Of a stretch of 64,000 bases of DNA, positions 1-7,600 are shown one piece after another. Made by a program: the position numbers and the translations under genes. A model generated the notes under the pieces. The model had not been told where the DNA came from and searched no databases. It saw nothing but the letters and a program-made list of their open reading frames with translations. The stretch is from Epsilonproteobacteria bacterium tcs-49 (GTDB lineage Bacteria > Campylobacterota > Campylobacteria > Campylobacterales > Sulfurovaceae), in assembly GCA_002049495.1 (NCBI GenBank), contig LLYS01000001.1:248001-312000 (forward strand). Reading direction: 5' to 3'. Position 1 is the first letter of the stretch; the number at the start of each line of letters is the position of its first letter.

Positions 1-645
1 GAGCTCCCCGAGGATAAAGCCCTCATCGGCTTTACCGGATCGCCGTGGACACTGGCGACGTATATGATCGAGGGACAGGGGACGAAAACGTACAATAAAT
101 GCAAAAAGCTGATCTATACCCAGCCGGAGTTTATGCACAACCTCCTTGGCAAAGTCACGGAAGTGATCAAGCTTTACCTGCAAAAACAGATCGAAGCGGG
201 CGCGGACGTGGTACAGATCTTTGACAGCTGGGCAGCGGCGCTGGAGAAACCGGCGTATTTTGAATTCAGCTGGAAATATATGGTCGAAATCGCGGAGTAT
301 ATCAAGGAGAAGTACCCCCATATCCCCGTCATCATGTTCCCCAAAGGGATCGGACAATACCTGGACGATATCTACGGCAACTTCGACGTTTTCGGCGTGG
401 ACTGGTCTACGCCCATGGCGCTGGCCAAGGAAAAGCTAGGCGACAAATACGTTTTGCAGGGCAACATGGAACCCTGCCGCCTCTACAGCAAGGAAGCAAC
501 CACCAAGTGCGTCGAAGCGCTGCAAAAGGTCATGGGCGGAAAGCGCCACATCTTCAATCTCGGTCACGGCATTTTGCCCGACGTTCCCGTGGAAAACGCC
601 AAACACTTTGTCAGTGAATGCCACAGGGTGAGTTCAAAAGGGTAG
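1..645 (+). CDS. hemE: Uroporphyrinogen decarboxylase, 5' end outside window
   Basis: Decarboxylates uroporphyrinogen III to coproporphyrinogen III in cytoplasmic heme synthesis. The reading frame is open from base 1, and the first codons read [18 protein letters not shown], a hallmark HemE stretch. So the ATG at 64 is internal and the gene starts upstream of the window. About 214 residues are visible of a family usually near 340. A later [10 protein letters not shown] stretch and a GNMEPC stretch fit the substrate-binding core. The stop lies 4 bases before the next gene, so it is likely co-transcribed with the cell-shape pair that follows. Family assignment is confident. Confidence 0.95.
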   Translation, partial: ELPEDKALIGFTGSPWTLATYMIEGQGTKTYNKCKKLIYTQPEFMHNLLGKVTEVIKLYLQKQIEAGADVVQIFDSWAAALEKPAYFEFSWKYMVEIAEYIKEKYPHIPVIMFPKGIGQYLDDIYGNFDVFGVDWSTPMALAKEKLGDKYVLQGNMEPCRLYSKEATTKCVEALQKVMGGKRHIFNLGHGILPDVPVENAKHFVSECHRVSSKG

Positions 646-649
646 AGTT

Positions 650-1609
650 ATGCGAGTACTGTTATCGATTCTTTTTCTCCTCCAGGCGCTTTTTGCCAAC
701 TCCTATGTCGATGCTTACCTGCAAGGGGGCGTAGAGAAGGTGGAGCGTATGATTGAAAAGCGCTTGGAAGATGCGGCATACTGGGAAAAAACCCTGGGCG
801 ATCAAAACGTCACCTACGGTTATTATCAAGATAATGCCTATGAAACCATCATCGTTTGCGACAAATCCGAACCGATCCTAAACGTCTATGATCAAAATAT
901 GAGTAAAATCTTCTCTATCCCCGCGGTGGTAGGCAAGATCAAAGGGGATAAACGGGTTGAGGGGGATCTCAAAACCCCCGTGGGCGTTTACAACTTTACC
1001 AAAAAGATTACAAAGCTCGATCCCTTTTACGGACCTTTGGCCTATGTGACCAACTACCCCAACTTTTTTGACCGGATGCACAAGAAAAACGGCAGCGGCA
1101 TCTGGCTGCACGGCTACCCCATGGATCAAAGCGAAAAGGAAAACACCAAAGGGTGCGTCGCCATCGAAAACGACAATCTGCTCAGTCTGGATAAACAGAT
1201 CCATTATAAAAAATCCCTTTTCATCATCAACGAAAGGGGAACACTGACGACGAATAAAGGGGAAGTCAGCGCTATTTTGGCTTTTATCTACCGCTGGCGC
1301 AACGCGTGGAAATATGACCGCTATGAGCAGTATATCGGTATGTACGATGAGCAGTTCAAACGCTTTGACGGCAAGGATAAAAAGCAGTTCGCGCGGATGA
1401 AAAAGCGCATCTTTGAAATCGCCTCAAAAAAGCAGATCCATTTTTCCGATATCGAGATCACCCCCTACCCCAACTCCATGCACCACAAGATTTTCAAAGT
1501 ACGCATGGATGAAGTCTATGATGCGTCCAACCACCACTTCGAAGGAAAAAAAGAGCTTTATCTGCGTATGAACGATGACGGTAAAATCACTATTATGATG
1601 GAAAGATAA
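650..1609 (+). CDS. csd6: Csd6/Pgp2-type L,D-carboxypeptidase (YkuD fold)
   Basis: 319 residues with an N-terminal signal peptide (about residues 1-17), a YkuD L,D-transpeptidase-like catalytic domain (about 65-200) and a C-terminal NTF2-like pocket (about 205-319). The catalytic His is in WLHGYP (H154) and the nucleophile is in TKGCVAI (C169). This arrangement matches Helicobacter Csd6 and Campylobacter Pgp2, which trim peptidoglycan tetrapeptides to tripeptides in the periplasm and are needed for helical or curved shape. It sits directly before a Csd4-like gene, which would use the tripeptide product. That pairing supports the call. The precise activity is inferred from family. Confidence 0.85.
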   Translation: MRVLLSILFLLQALFANSYVDAYLQGGVEKVERMIEKRLEDAAYWEKTLGDQNVTYGYYQDNAYETIIVCDKSEPILNVYDQNMSKIFSIPAVVGKIKGDKRVEGDLKTPVGVYNFTKKITKLDPFYGPLAYVTNYPNFFDRMHKKNGSGIWLHGYPMDQSEKENTKGCVAIENDNLLSLDKQIHYKKSLFIINERGTLTTNKGEVSAILAFIYRWRNAWKYDRYEQYIGMYDEQFKRFDGKDKKQFARMKKRIFEIASKKQIHFSDIEITPYPNSMHHKIFKVRMDEVYDASNHHFEGKKELYLRMNDDGKITIMMER

Positions 1610-1612
1610 ACG

Positions 1613-2926
1613 ATGAGAAAACTTTTTTTAGGATTGTTTCTCTGCCTTTCCATACTCCAGGGAGCGAAACTGGATTTTGATTTTTATCAAAAGCACGGTG
1701 AAAAACCGGGTCACACCCTGCTTGTCATCGGCGGTATCCACGGCAACGAGCCGGGCTCTTACTTCGCGCCGATGCTTTTGGCCACCTCCTATACGATCAC
1801 CAAGGGCAACCTCTGGCTTGTGCCGAACCTTAACTTTGACTCCATTGTCGCCTATAGACGCGGTATATACGGGGATATGAATAGAAAATTTGCCCATATC
1901 GACAAGGATGATCCCGATTACGCTTCGGTCATGCGCGTCAAGGAGCTTATCACCGACAAAGCGGTGGATATGGTGCTCAACCTCCATGACGGCCACGGCT
2001 ACTACCGCGAAACCTGGGAAAGCTCCATCTTCAACCCCGCCGCCTGGGGGCAGGCGTGTATCATCGATCAGCACAAGATCCCCGATCCCAAATTCGGCGA
2101 ACTGGACAAGATCGCGCAGCAGGTAAGCAAAAAACTCAACAACGGCCACCTGGATACCGACCACCACCGCTTCGGCGTCAAAAACACCAACACCAAATAC
2201 AAAGATGAGCAGCAGCAACTCTCGCTGACCTACTTCTCCATCACCCACAACAAGCCCGCTTTCGCCATCGAAACCAGCAAAAACATCAAGGAGCTGCACC
2301 TGAAGGTTTTTTACCAGCTCAAAGCGATCGAAGCGTATATGGATATCGTGGGGTTGGAGTATGAGCGGGATTTTGAACTGACCAAAGAAAACGTACTGAA
2401 TAAAATCAGCTACTACGGCAAAGCCACTATTAACGGCAATATCACCCTGGATCTGGACAGCGTCAAGCGGGTTTTGCACTATGTACCGTTGAAAAAAAGA
2501 GGCAACACCCTCCAATCGGACAATCCGCTTATAACGATCCTGCCGCACAAAACCCTGGAGCGCAATCTCTTTAAAGTCAATATCGGCCATAAAACGATCA
2601 CCTATCTCTATCCCGATTACTTCCAGCCCGACCGCTCACTGCAAACAGTCGCTATGGAGATCGACGGCGTCAAGCGTACCCTCGCACCCGCGGAAAACTT
2701 CTCCTTTCAAAAGAGTTTCAAAGTTCTCGCCCCCGAGGGGTACCGGGTCAATATTATCGGTTTTACGAAAAAGGGGATGAACAATGAAAACGGGGTAACC
2801 GTTCGTGCAAAGGATATCGCCGACCGCTTCGCCATGGATAAACAGGAGCAGCGTTTCCGTATAGAGATCTACAAAGAGGGAAAATTCTGCACCATGCTCA
2901 TCGCAAAGAAAAGCAGTGGCAAGTAG
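1613..2926 (+). CDS. csd4: Csd4/Pgp1-type peptidoglycan D,L-carboxypeptidase
   Basis: 437 residues with a signal peptide (about 1-18) and an M14-like zinc carboxypeptidase domain. Visible zinc ligands are H43 and E46 in GGIHGNEPG and H125 in LNLHDGHGYY; an AIETSKN stretch probably supplies the catalytic Glu. Helicobacter pylori Csd4 is known for a Gln at the first ligand position; here the canonical His is present. The remaining 180 residues form accessory beta domains. It should cleave the tripeptide made by the preceding enzyme to a dipeptide in the periplasm. The gene starts 3 bases after csd6 and overlaps the next gene by 11 bases. Confidence 0.82.
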   Translation: MRKLFLGLFLCLSILQGAKLDFDFYQKHGEKPGHTLLVIGGIHGNEPGSYFAPMLLATSYTITKGNLWLVPNLNFDSIVAYRRGIYGDMNRKFAHIDKDDPDYASVMRVKELITDKAVDMVLNLHDGHGYYRETWESSIFNPAAWGQACIIDQHKIPDPKFGELDKIAQQVSKKLNNGHLDTDHHRFGVKNTNTKYKDEQQQLSLTYFSITHNKPAFAIETSKNIKELHLKVFYQLKAIEAYMDIVGLEYERDFELTKENVLNKISYYGKATINGNITLDLDSVKRVLHYVPLKKRGNTLQSDNPLITILPHKTLERNLFKVNIGHKTITYLYPDYFQPDRSLQTVAMEIDGVKRTLAPAENFSFQKSFKVLAPEGYRVNIIGFTKKGMNNENGVTVRAKDIADRFAMDKQEQRFRIEIYKEGKFCTMLIAKKSSGK

Positions 2927-3836
2927 TATCATCTTCGGCCCCGTCAACTCCCGCCGCTTCGGCAAGAGTCTGGGGATCGACCTGAGCCCGGCGAAGAAGC
3001 AGTGCAACTTTGACTGCCTCTACTGCGAACTCACCCCCCGGAAAACGGAAGCGGCCCAAAGCGATACCATCCCTTTGCAAAAGGTCATCGACGCACTGGA
3101 GGAAGCGCTGCTGCGTTTTAAAGATATCGACGTAATCACCCTCACCGCCAACGGAGAACCCACACTCTACCCCCACCTCGAAGGGTTGGTCAAGCACCTG
3201 CAAACGCTGCCGCAAAAAACCCTGATCCTTTCCAATGCCGCAGCGATACACCGACAAAGCATCCAGGATACCCTTTTGCGGCTGGATATGGTCAAACTCT
3301 CCCTGGACTGCGCGACGCAGCGCTGTTTCAAGCGCTTGGACCGGCCCCATAAATCCATCGAACTGCCACGGATCATTGAGGGGATTATCTCCTTTAAGAA
3401 ACGTTTTAAAGGGAAGCTTTTTATCGAAATCCTGATGGTGGAAAATATCAACGACAGCGAGGGGGAGATTGCGGCCCTCGACGCCGTATTGCGACGGGTC
3501 AAACCCGATCGTATCGACCTGGGCAGCATCGACCGTCCCCCCGCCTACGATGTCCGCGGACTGGATTATGAAACCCTGCTGCAAAAAGCGCGCCTTTTTG
3601 ATCCCACCCTGCCGGTCGTGATCACGGGTAAAAAAAATCCTCCCTCCACGCCTTACAGCTATGATGAAGCACAGCTTCTCAATACGCTGCAAAAGCGCCC
3701 GCTGACCGAAAGCGATACCGAGATCTTGTTTGATCAAGAGACCAAAGTGCGGTTTGCGCGCTTGCTTGAAAGCGGCAGGATCATAAAAAAAGAGCAAAGC
3801 GGGATCCTCTTTTTTACCACGCCGCGGCGCGGCTAA
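2916..3836 (+). CDS. Radical SAM protein (COG0731-like)
   Basis: 306 residues, starting at GTG and overlapping the end of csd4 by 11 bases. The 4Fe-4S motif is a CxxxCxxC at C30, C34 and C37, preceded by FGPVNSRRFGKSLGIDLSP, an N-terminal signature of the COG0731 radical SAM group. A TLTANGEPTLYPHL stretch fits the SAM-binding GGEP-like strand. The last 60 residues look like a small winged-helix domain. The substrate is unknown, and nothing in the neighbourhood fixes it. The stop codon overlaps an intrinsic terminator, so this is the last gene of the hemE operon. Confidence 0.75.
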   Translation: MASSIIFGPVNSRRFGKSLGIDLSPAKKQCNFDCLYCELTPRKTEAAQSDTIPLQKVIDALEEALLRFKDIDVITLTANGEPTLYPHLEGLVKHLQTLPQKTLILSNAAAIHRQSIQDTLLRLDMVKLSLDCATQRCFKRLDRPHKSIELPRIIEGIISFKKRFKGKLFIEILMVENINDSEGEIAALDAVLRRVKPDRIDLGSIDRPPAYDVRGLDYETLLQKARLFDPTLPVVITGKKNPPSTPYSYDEAQLLNTLQKRPLTESDTEILFDQETKVRFARLLESGRIIKKEQSGILFFTTPRRG

Positions 3837-3845
3837 GTTTTTTTT
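3821..3845 (+). terminator. Intrinsic terminator after the radical SAM gene
   Basis: A GC-only hairpin (GCCGC, loop GGC, GCGGC at 3821-3833) is followed by TAAG and eight T residues (3838-3845). The stop codon of the radical SAM gene lies inside it. It separates the hemE operon from the signalling operon that starts at 3975. Confidence 0.75.
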
Positions 3846-3915
3846 ACATTAAATCAAGCTACGGCAAACGCCAAAGACATAAAATTGATTAATATTTAAA
3901 TAATTCCCCATGAAG

Positions 3916-3946
3916 CACATTTTTGCTACATTTTTTTAAATATAAT
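3916..3946 (+). promoter_or_regulatory. YACAY direct-repeat promoter, c-di-GMP/two-component operon
   Basis: CACAT (3916-3920), 6 bases, TACAT (3927-3931), 9 bases, TATAAT (3941-3946). The half-sites are 11 bp apart and cover the -35 region; this copy has N9 before the -10, where the other seven have N10. It precedes the operon that also encodes an OmpR-family regulator, so autoregulation is possible. A ribosome site (AAGGGG) precedes the ATG at 3975. Confidence 0.65.
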
Positions 3947-3974
3947 TGTATAAACAGTTATAAGGGGTGGGTAT

Positions 3975-4301
3975 ATGGAAGATCTCAAGCAGTTGCAAAA
4001 TTTAAAGATCCTGTGCGTAGAAGATGATGAGTTCGCGCTGCAAAACCTTGTCGAATTTCTGCGTTATAGCTGCAAAAACGTCTACAGCTGTCTCAATCCG
4101 CAAAAAGCGCTGCAGATGATTGAGGAGAAAAAACCCGATATTATCATCAGCGATATCAAGATGCCGCAGATGAACGGGATCGAACTGCTCACCGATCCGC
4201 CCCGGTATCAAAACGATTCTCATGTCCGCTTATTTCGAACCGGAGATCTTTATCTCCGCCATCGAGCTGAAAGTGGACAACTTTTTGCTCAAACCTTTTA
4301 A
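3975..4301 (+). pseudogene. Receiver domain, frameshifted 5' part of a REC-GGDEF-EAL gene
   Basis: The first 73 codons encode a good receiver domain start, with acidic LCVEDDE and phospho-acceptor IIISDIKMPQMNG. After IELLT (about 4191) the frame turns into nonsense and ends at 4301. The rest of the receiver (IRPGIKTILMSAYF, then FLLKPF with the conserved Lys) continues in another frame from about 4195 into the next reading frame. Compared with the neighbouring receiver at 5609, the junction is about four residues short. That would fit an 11-base deletion better than one inserted base. A sequencing error cannot be excluded. Confidence 0.7.
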
Positions 4302-5616
4302 TAAGCAAGAACTCCTGCAAGCGCTTTCAAGCTGCGTCAAAGCGATCGACCTGGAGCAAAAAGCCCAGGAATACACCGATGCCGAGGAGATGGACAAGGA
4401 CCTTTTCATCGATCCGGTCACCCAGCTTCCCAACTACAACAAACTCGAAAAGGATGTACAAAGCTTCCACAATCCCACCTTGATCATGTTCGAGCTTTTC
4501 GGATTTGAACAGATCGATTCCATGTACGGTACCGACGTGGCGAACAAGCTGCTCAAACAGATCGCCGGGTTTTATACGGTGCAGGTCCCCCAGGGACAGA
4601 AGCTGTACCGCTACCAGTATAACCAGTTTGCCATTTTGCTGGAGGATTTCGACCTCATCGCGGTCAAGGATTTGATCACCACGTTTGACAACGTCACCCT
4701 GCTCTCCTCCTTTGAAACCTACGGCATCAATATCTATTTCAAACTGCAGTACGGCATTTGCCGCGAAAAGGAAAACATCGTCGAAAAAGCGTTCATGGCG
4801 CTGCAGGAAGCCCACAACATTCCCAATAAAAACTACTGCTTTTACGATTCCAAATCCGATATGATCAAGCAGCAGCAAAAAAATATCCTCTGCGGCATGA
4901 AACTCAAAAACGCCCTGGAAAAAGAGAATATCATCGCCTATTATCAACCCATTTTGAATTTGAAAAACAATCAGATAGAAAAGTATGAAGCCCTGGCGCG
5001 GATGAAGGACAACGGCCAGATGGTCGCCCCCATGGATTTTATCCCCGCGGGCAAAACCATGGGGCTTCACGTGCCGATGACCAAGCAGATGATCAATCAA
5101 AGTTTCAAAAAGTTCGCCGATACCCGTATGCAGATTGCGCTGAATCTTTCTCTGGAGGATTTTATCGACAGCGATATCCCCTTCTTTTTGGAAAAGCGGG
5201 TGCTTGATTTCGGGATCGATCCCGCACAGGTGGTTTTAGAAATCACCGAAGATATCAGTATCGACCCCAACAGCGACGTTTTGTATACGCTGCAAAAGTT
5301 TAAACAAAAGGGCTTTCGCCTGGCTATCGACGATTTCGGAACCAAGATGGCGAACTTTTCCAATATCTGCAGTATCGAACCCGATTTCGTCAAGATCGAC
5401 GGGCAGTTTATCAAGGATTTGGAGTTTAACGATAAAAACTACACCATCGTCAAATCTATCGTCACCGTCGCCAAAAGTATCGGCGCGCAAACCATAGCGG
5501 AATTTGTCCATAACGAAAAGATTTTGCAAATCGTCAAGGATCTGGACGTGGATTTCGCACAGGGCTACCTCATCGGGGTGCCGTCAAATAAAAATGAAGG
5601 GGATAGCAATGGGTAA
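4222..5616 (+). CDS. Degenerate GGDEF plus EAL phosphodiesterase, 3' part of the frameshifted gene
   Basis: Begins inside the receiver domain (FLLKPF), then a GGDEF-type domain whose signature is degenerate (YQYNQFAIL in place of GGDEFAIL), then a full EAL domain. The EAL residues needed for c-di-GMP hydrolysis look intact: YEALAR, LNLSL, ITED, IDDFGT, FVKIDG, IAEFV and QGYLIG. So cleavage of c-di-GMP to pGpG is plausible, while cyclase activity is not. The ATG at 4222 has no ribosome site, so it is an open-frame boundary and not a likely true start; expression depends on the upstream frameshift. It overlaps the next gene by 8 bases. Confidence 0.72.
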   Translation: MSAYFEPEIFISAIELKVDNFLLKPFNKQELLQALSSCVKAIDLEQKAQEYTDAEEMDKDLFIDPVTQLPNYNKLEKDVQSFHNPTLIMFELFGFEQIDSMYGTDVANKLLKQIAGFYTVQVPQGQKLYRYQYNQFAILLEDFDLIAVKDLITTFDNVTLLSSFETYGINIYFKLQYGICREKENIVEKAFMALQEAHNIPNKNYCFYDSKSDMIKQQQKNILCGMKLKNALEKENIIAYYQPILNLKNNQIEKYEALARMKDNGQMVAPMDFIPAGKTMGLHVPMTKQMINQSFKKFADTRMQIALNLSLEDFIDSDIPFFLEKRVLDFGIDPAQVVLEITEDISIDPNSDVLYTLQKFKQKGFRLAIDDFGTKMANFSNICSIEPDFVKIDGQFIKDLEFNDKNYTIVKSIVTVAKSIGAQTIAEFVHNEKILQIVKDLDVDFAQGYLIGVPSNKNEGDSNG

Positions 5617-6307
5617 TATGGATGAGTTGCAATATTTGAATATTCTTTATGTCGAAGACGAGATCGAAACACTGGAACTCTATAGCGAATTTCTTTCATA
5701 TTACGTCAACGGGGTCGAAACCTCCACTTCCAGCGGGGAAGCGCTGGAGATGTTTAAGCGGAAAAAACCCGACGTGGTTTTGACCGATATCGATATGCCC
5801 GGCATCAACGGCGTTACTTTGGCTACGGAGATTCGTAAACTCGACAAGGAGGTGCGCATCATCATGCTTACGGCCCACACCGATCCCAAGTATATGATCC
5901 CCTCCATAGAGCTTGATATCTCCAAATACCTGGTCAAGCCCATCTCCAAATCCGCTTTGCTCGATGCGTTGAAAAAGTGTGCCCACGAGTTAAAAGGAGA
6001 AAACGACAGCATCGTTTTTCTGGATGAGGATTTTACTTTCAACCTGGAAAACAAGGAGCTGTTACACGGCAAAGAGCATATCAGGTTGCAAAAAAAATCG
6101 ACCCAGATTCTGGAGTATCTGATTTTGCATAAAAACAGCGTCGTTACCTACGAATCGATCTCTGAACTGCTGTGGGGGGATGAACTGGTGTCGCTCAATG
6201 CGATCCGCTGCCAAATCCGCTCCCTGCGCAAAAAACTGCCCGTAGACGTTGTGGAAAATATTTCGGGCATCGGCTACAAGATCAATCTGTCACAGAAAAA
6301 ACAGTAA
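5609..6307 (+). CDS. OmpR/PhoB-family DNA-binding response regulator
   Basis: 232 residues. Start chosen at ATG 5609, which has a GAAGGGG ribosome site and leaves an 8-base overlap with the EAL gene; the longer frame back to 5504 only shadows that gene. Residues 8-125 are a receiver with D60 in VVLTDIDMPG and Lys in YLVKPIS. Residues 135-232 are a winged-helix output domain ending in the typical IRSLRKKL...ISGIGYKI. It is the only clear DNA-binding response regulator in the window, and this family binds 11-bp-spaced direct repeats. I infer, without proof, that it acts at the repeated promoter element described in the findings. The partner kinase may be the one encoded next. Confidence 0.9.
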   Translation: MGNMDELQYLNILYVEDEIETLELYSEFLSYYVNGVETSTSSGEALEMFKRKKPDVVLTDIDMPGINGVTLATEIRKLDKEVRIIMLTAHTDPKYMIPSIELDISKYLVKPISKSALLDALKKCAHELKGENDSIVFLDEDFTFNLENKELLHGKEHIRLQKKSTQILEYLILHKNSVVTYESISELLWGDELVSLNAIRCQIRSLRKKLPVDVVENISGIGYKINLSQKKQ

Positions 6308-6322
6308 CTATAAAGGGAGTGT

Positions 6323-6628
6323 ATGAACCAAAACATCTATCTGTACGATACCAAAATCCTCATCCTGGAGGATGACGGGATGCTGCAAAACAGGATTTTG
6401 GCCAATTTGGAAGAGTTGGGCAACGAGGTCGCTTTCATCTCTTCGGGGATGAGCGTCGTGGATGAGTATAAAAGTTTCAAACCCGACATCTTTGTCATCA
6501 ATCAAGATATCAACGATACGATCGATCTGGAAAATATGGAGTATCTGCTCAAACACTGCGCTTCCACCCCCTCCATTTTGCTCACCACCGTCGCGAAAAA
6601 GAGTTTTACGAACATCTGCTGCGCCTGA
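6323..6628 (+). pseudogene. Receiver domain, frameshifted 5' part of a REC-histidine kinase gene
   Basis: Starts with a good ribosome site (AAAGGGAG) and encodes ILILEDDGM and a receiver-like core, but the acceptor position reads FVINQDI. The frame ends at 6628. Shifting back by one base at the A-run 6596-6600 restores a natural receiver end (EFYEHLLRL then VLPKPLN with the conserved Lys-Pro) that runs without a stop into the kinase below. One lost A (six to five) is the simplest cause. The site also reads G AAA AAG in frame, which resembles a -1 slippery sequence. Confidence 0.7.
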
Positions 6629-6726
6629 ATACGACGACCGTTTTACCAAAACCGCTCAACAGCGTCCAACTGCTCGATTCGCTCAGCGCCATCTCAAAGC
6701 AGCAAAAGATCGGCGACGCCCTCTCC

Positions 6727-7419
6727 ATGGAGACCAAATTCGAAGGGATCGGGGAGATGGTAGGCAATATCGCCCACCAGTGGAGACAGCCACTCAACCG
6801 CCTCTCGGGGATCATGCTCAATATCTCCGCGGCCAACGACTTTGGAAAGCTCACCCCCGAACTGCTCAACGAAAAGCTGGGCCAGGCCGACGATACGATC
6901 AAGTACCTTTCCCAGACCATCGAGGATTTCAAACGCTTCTACTCCTCCACCAGGATGCAGGAAAATTTCGACCTGGAGCAGGTGATCAAAGAGGCGATCG
7001 ATTTGACCACCGCGCCTATGCAGGAGTTTGTCAAAATACACTTTATCGTCAACGCCAGCTGCTCCATCACCAATTATAAAAAGGAGTTTTTTCAGGCGGT
7101 CGTGAATATTTTGCACAACGCCAAGGACCAGTTTAAAATCAAAGGGATCGAAAGGGCCACCGTCACCATCACCGTCGGAAAAAACGGCGACTCCTGTTAC
7201 GTCATTATCGAAGATAACGCAGGGGGGATCGAGATCGAACCGGTGGAAAAGATCTTTTATCCCTATAAAACCACGAAAAAGAACAAAGGAACGGGTCTGG
7301 GGCTGTATATCACCAAACTGATTATCGAAGAGAAGATGCGCGGAACGATCACCGCGGAAAACTCCCACAAGGGAGCAAAGTTCAAAATCACCCTCCCCCT
7401 GGATGAAGGAGCAGCTTAA
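6727..7419 (+). CDS. Histidine kinase, 3' part of the frameshifted REC-kinase gene
   Basis: 230 residues from the first in-frame ATG; the frame is open upstream to about 6600, where it encodes the end of the receiver domain. The DHp phospho-acceptor is in GNIAHQWRQPLN. The catalytic domain shows NILHNAKD (N box), EDNAGGI (G1) and GTGLGLYITK (G2). No membrane segment is present, so it is cytoplasmic and would have been a hybrid protein with an N-terminal receiver. Being co-transcribed with the OmpR-type regulator makes that regulator a likely partner. Whether a functional product is made depends on the frameshift at 6596. Confidence 0.8.
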   Translation: METKFEGIGEMVGNIAHQWRQPLNRLSGIMLNISAANDFGKLTPELLNEKLGQADDTIKYLSQTIEDFKRFYSSTRMQENFDLEQVIKEAIDLTTAPMQEFVKIHFIVNASCSITNYKKEFFQAVVNILHNAKDQFKIKGIERATVTITVGKNGDSCYVIIEDNAGGIEIEPVEKIFYPYKTTKKNKGTGLGLYITKLIIEEKMRGTITAENSHKGAKFKITLPLDEGAA

Positions 7420-7450
7420 TTTAAACCAGATTAAGCACTTCTTCGCTTTA

Positions 7451-7482
7451 TACACTTTCTTCACACTTTGGGCATATATAAT
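7451..7482 (+). promoter_or_regulatory. YACAY direct-repeat promoter, heme chemoreceptor
   Basis: TACAC (7451-7455), N6, CACAC (7462-7466), N10, TATAAT (7477-7482). Same geometry as the other sensory promoters. It lies just after the stop of the kinase gene and drives the chemoreceptor at 7601, with a short leader reading frame in between. Confidence 0.65.
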
Positions 7483-7518
7483 TGTTTGTAATAACTATTT
7501 ATACCCAAAGGATTACCC

Positions 7519-7590
7519 ATGACTTCCTCTTATCAAAAGATCGATGATCGATTGTTCAACCGACTCCAAACCCGGCCGATGGGCGCATAG
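7519..7590 (+). CDS. Possible 23-residue leader peptide
   Basis: ATG at 7519 is preceded by an AAAGG ribosome site 7-8 bases upstream and lies about 30 bases after the expected transcription start. It encodes 23 residues ([10 protein letters not shown]...TRPMGA) and stops at 7590, overlapping the first base of the ribosome site of the chemoreceptor that starts at 7601. That spacing would allow translational coupling. No recognisable motif. It could be a chance frame. Confidence 0.35.
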   Translation: MTSSYQKIDDRLFNRLQTRPMGA

Positions 7591-7600
7591 GGGAGACGGC

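Noticed and set aside
1628-2590. Long open frame of 320 codons on the minus strand opposite csd4
   Set aside because: It is the antisense of a well-supported gene, has no homologous motifs and no ribosome site.
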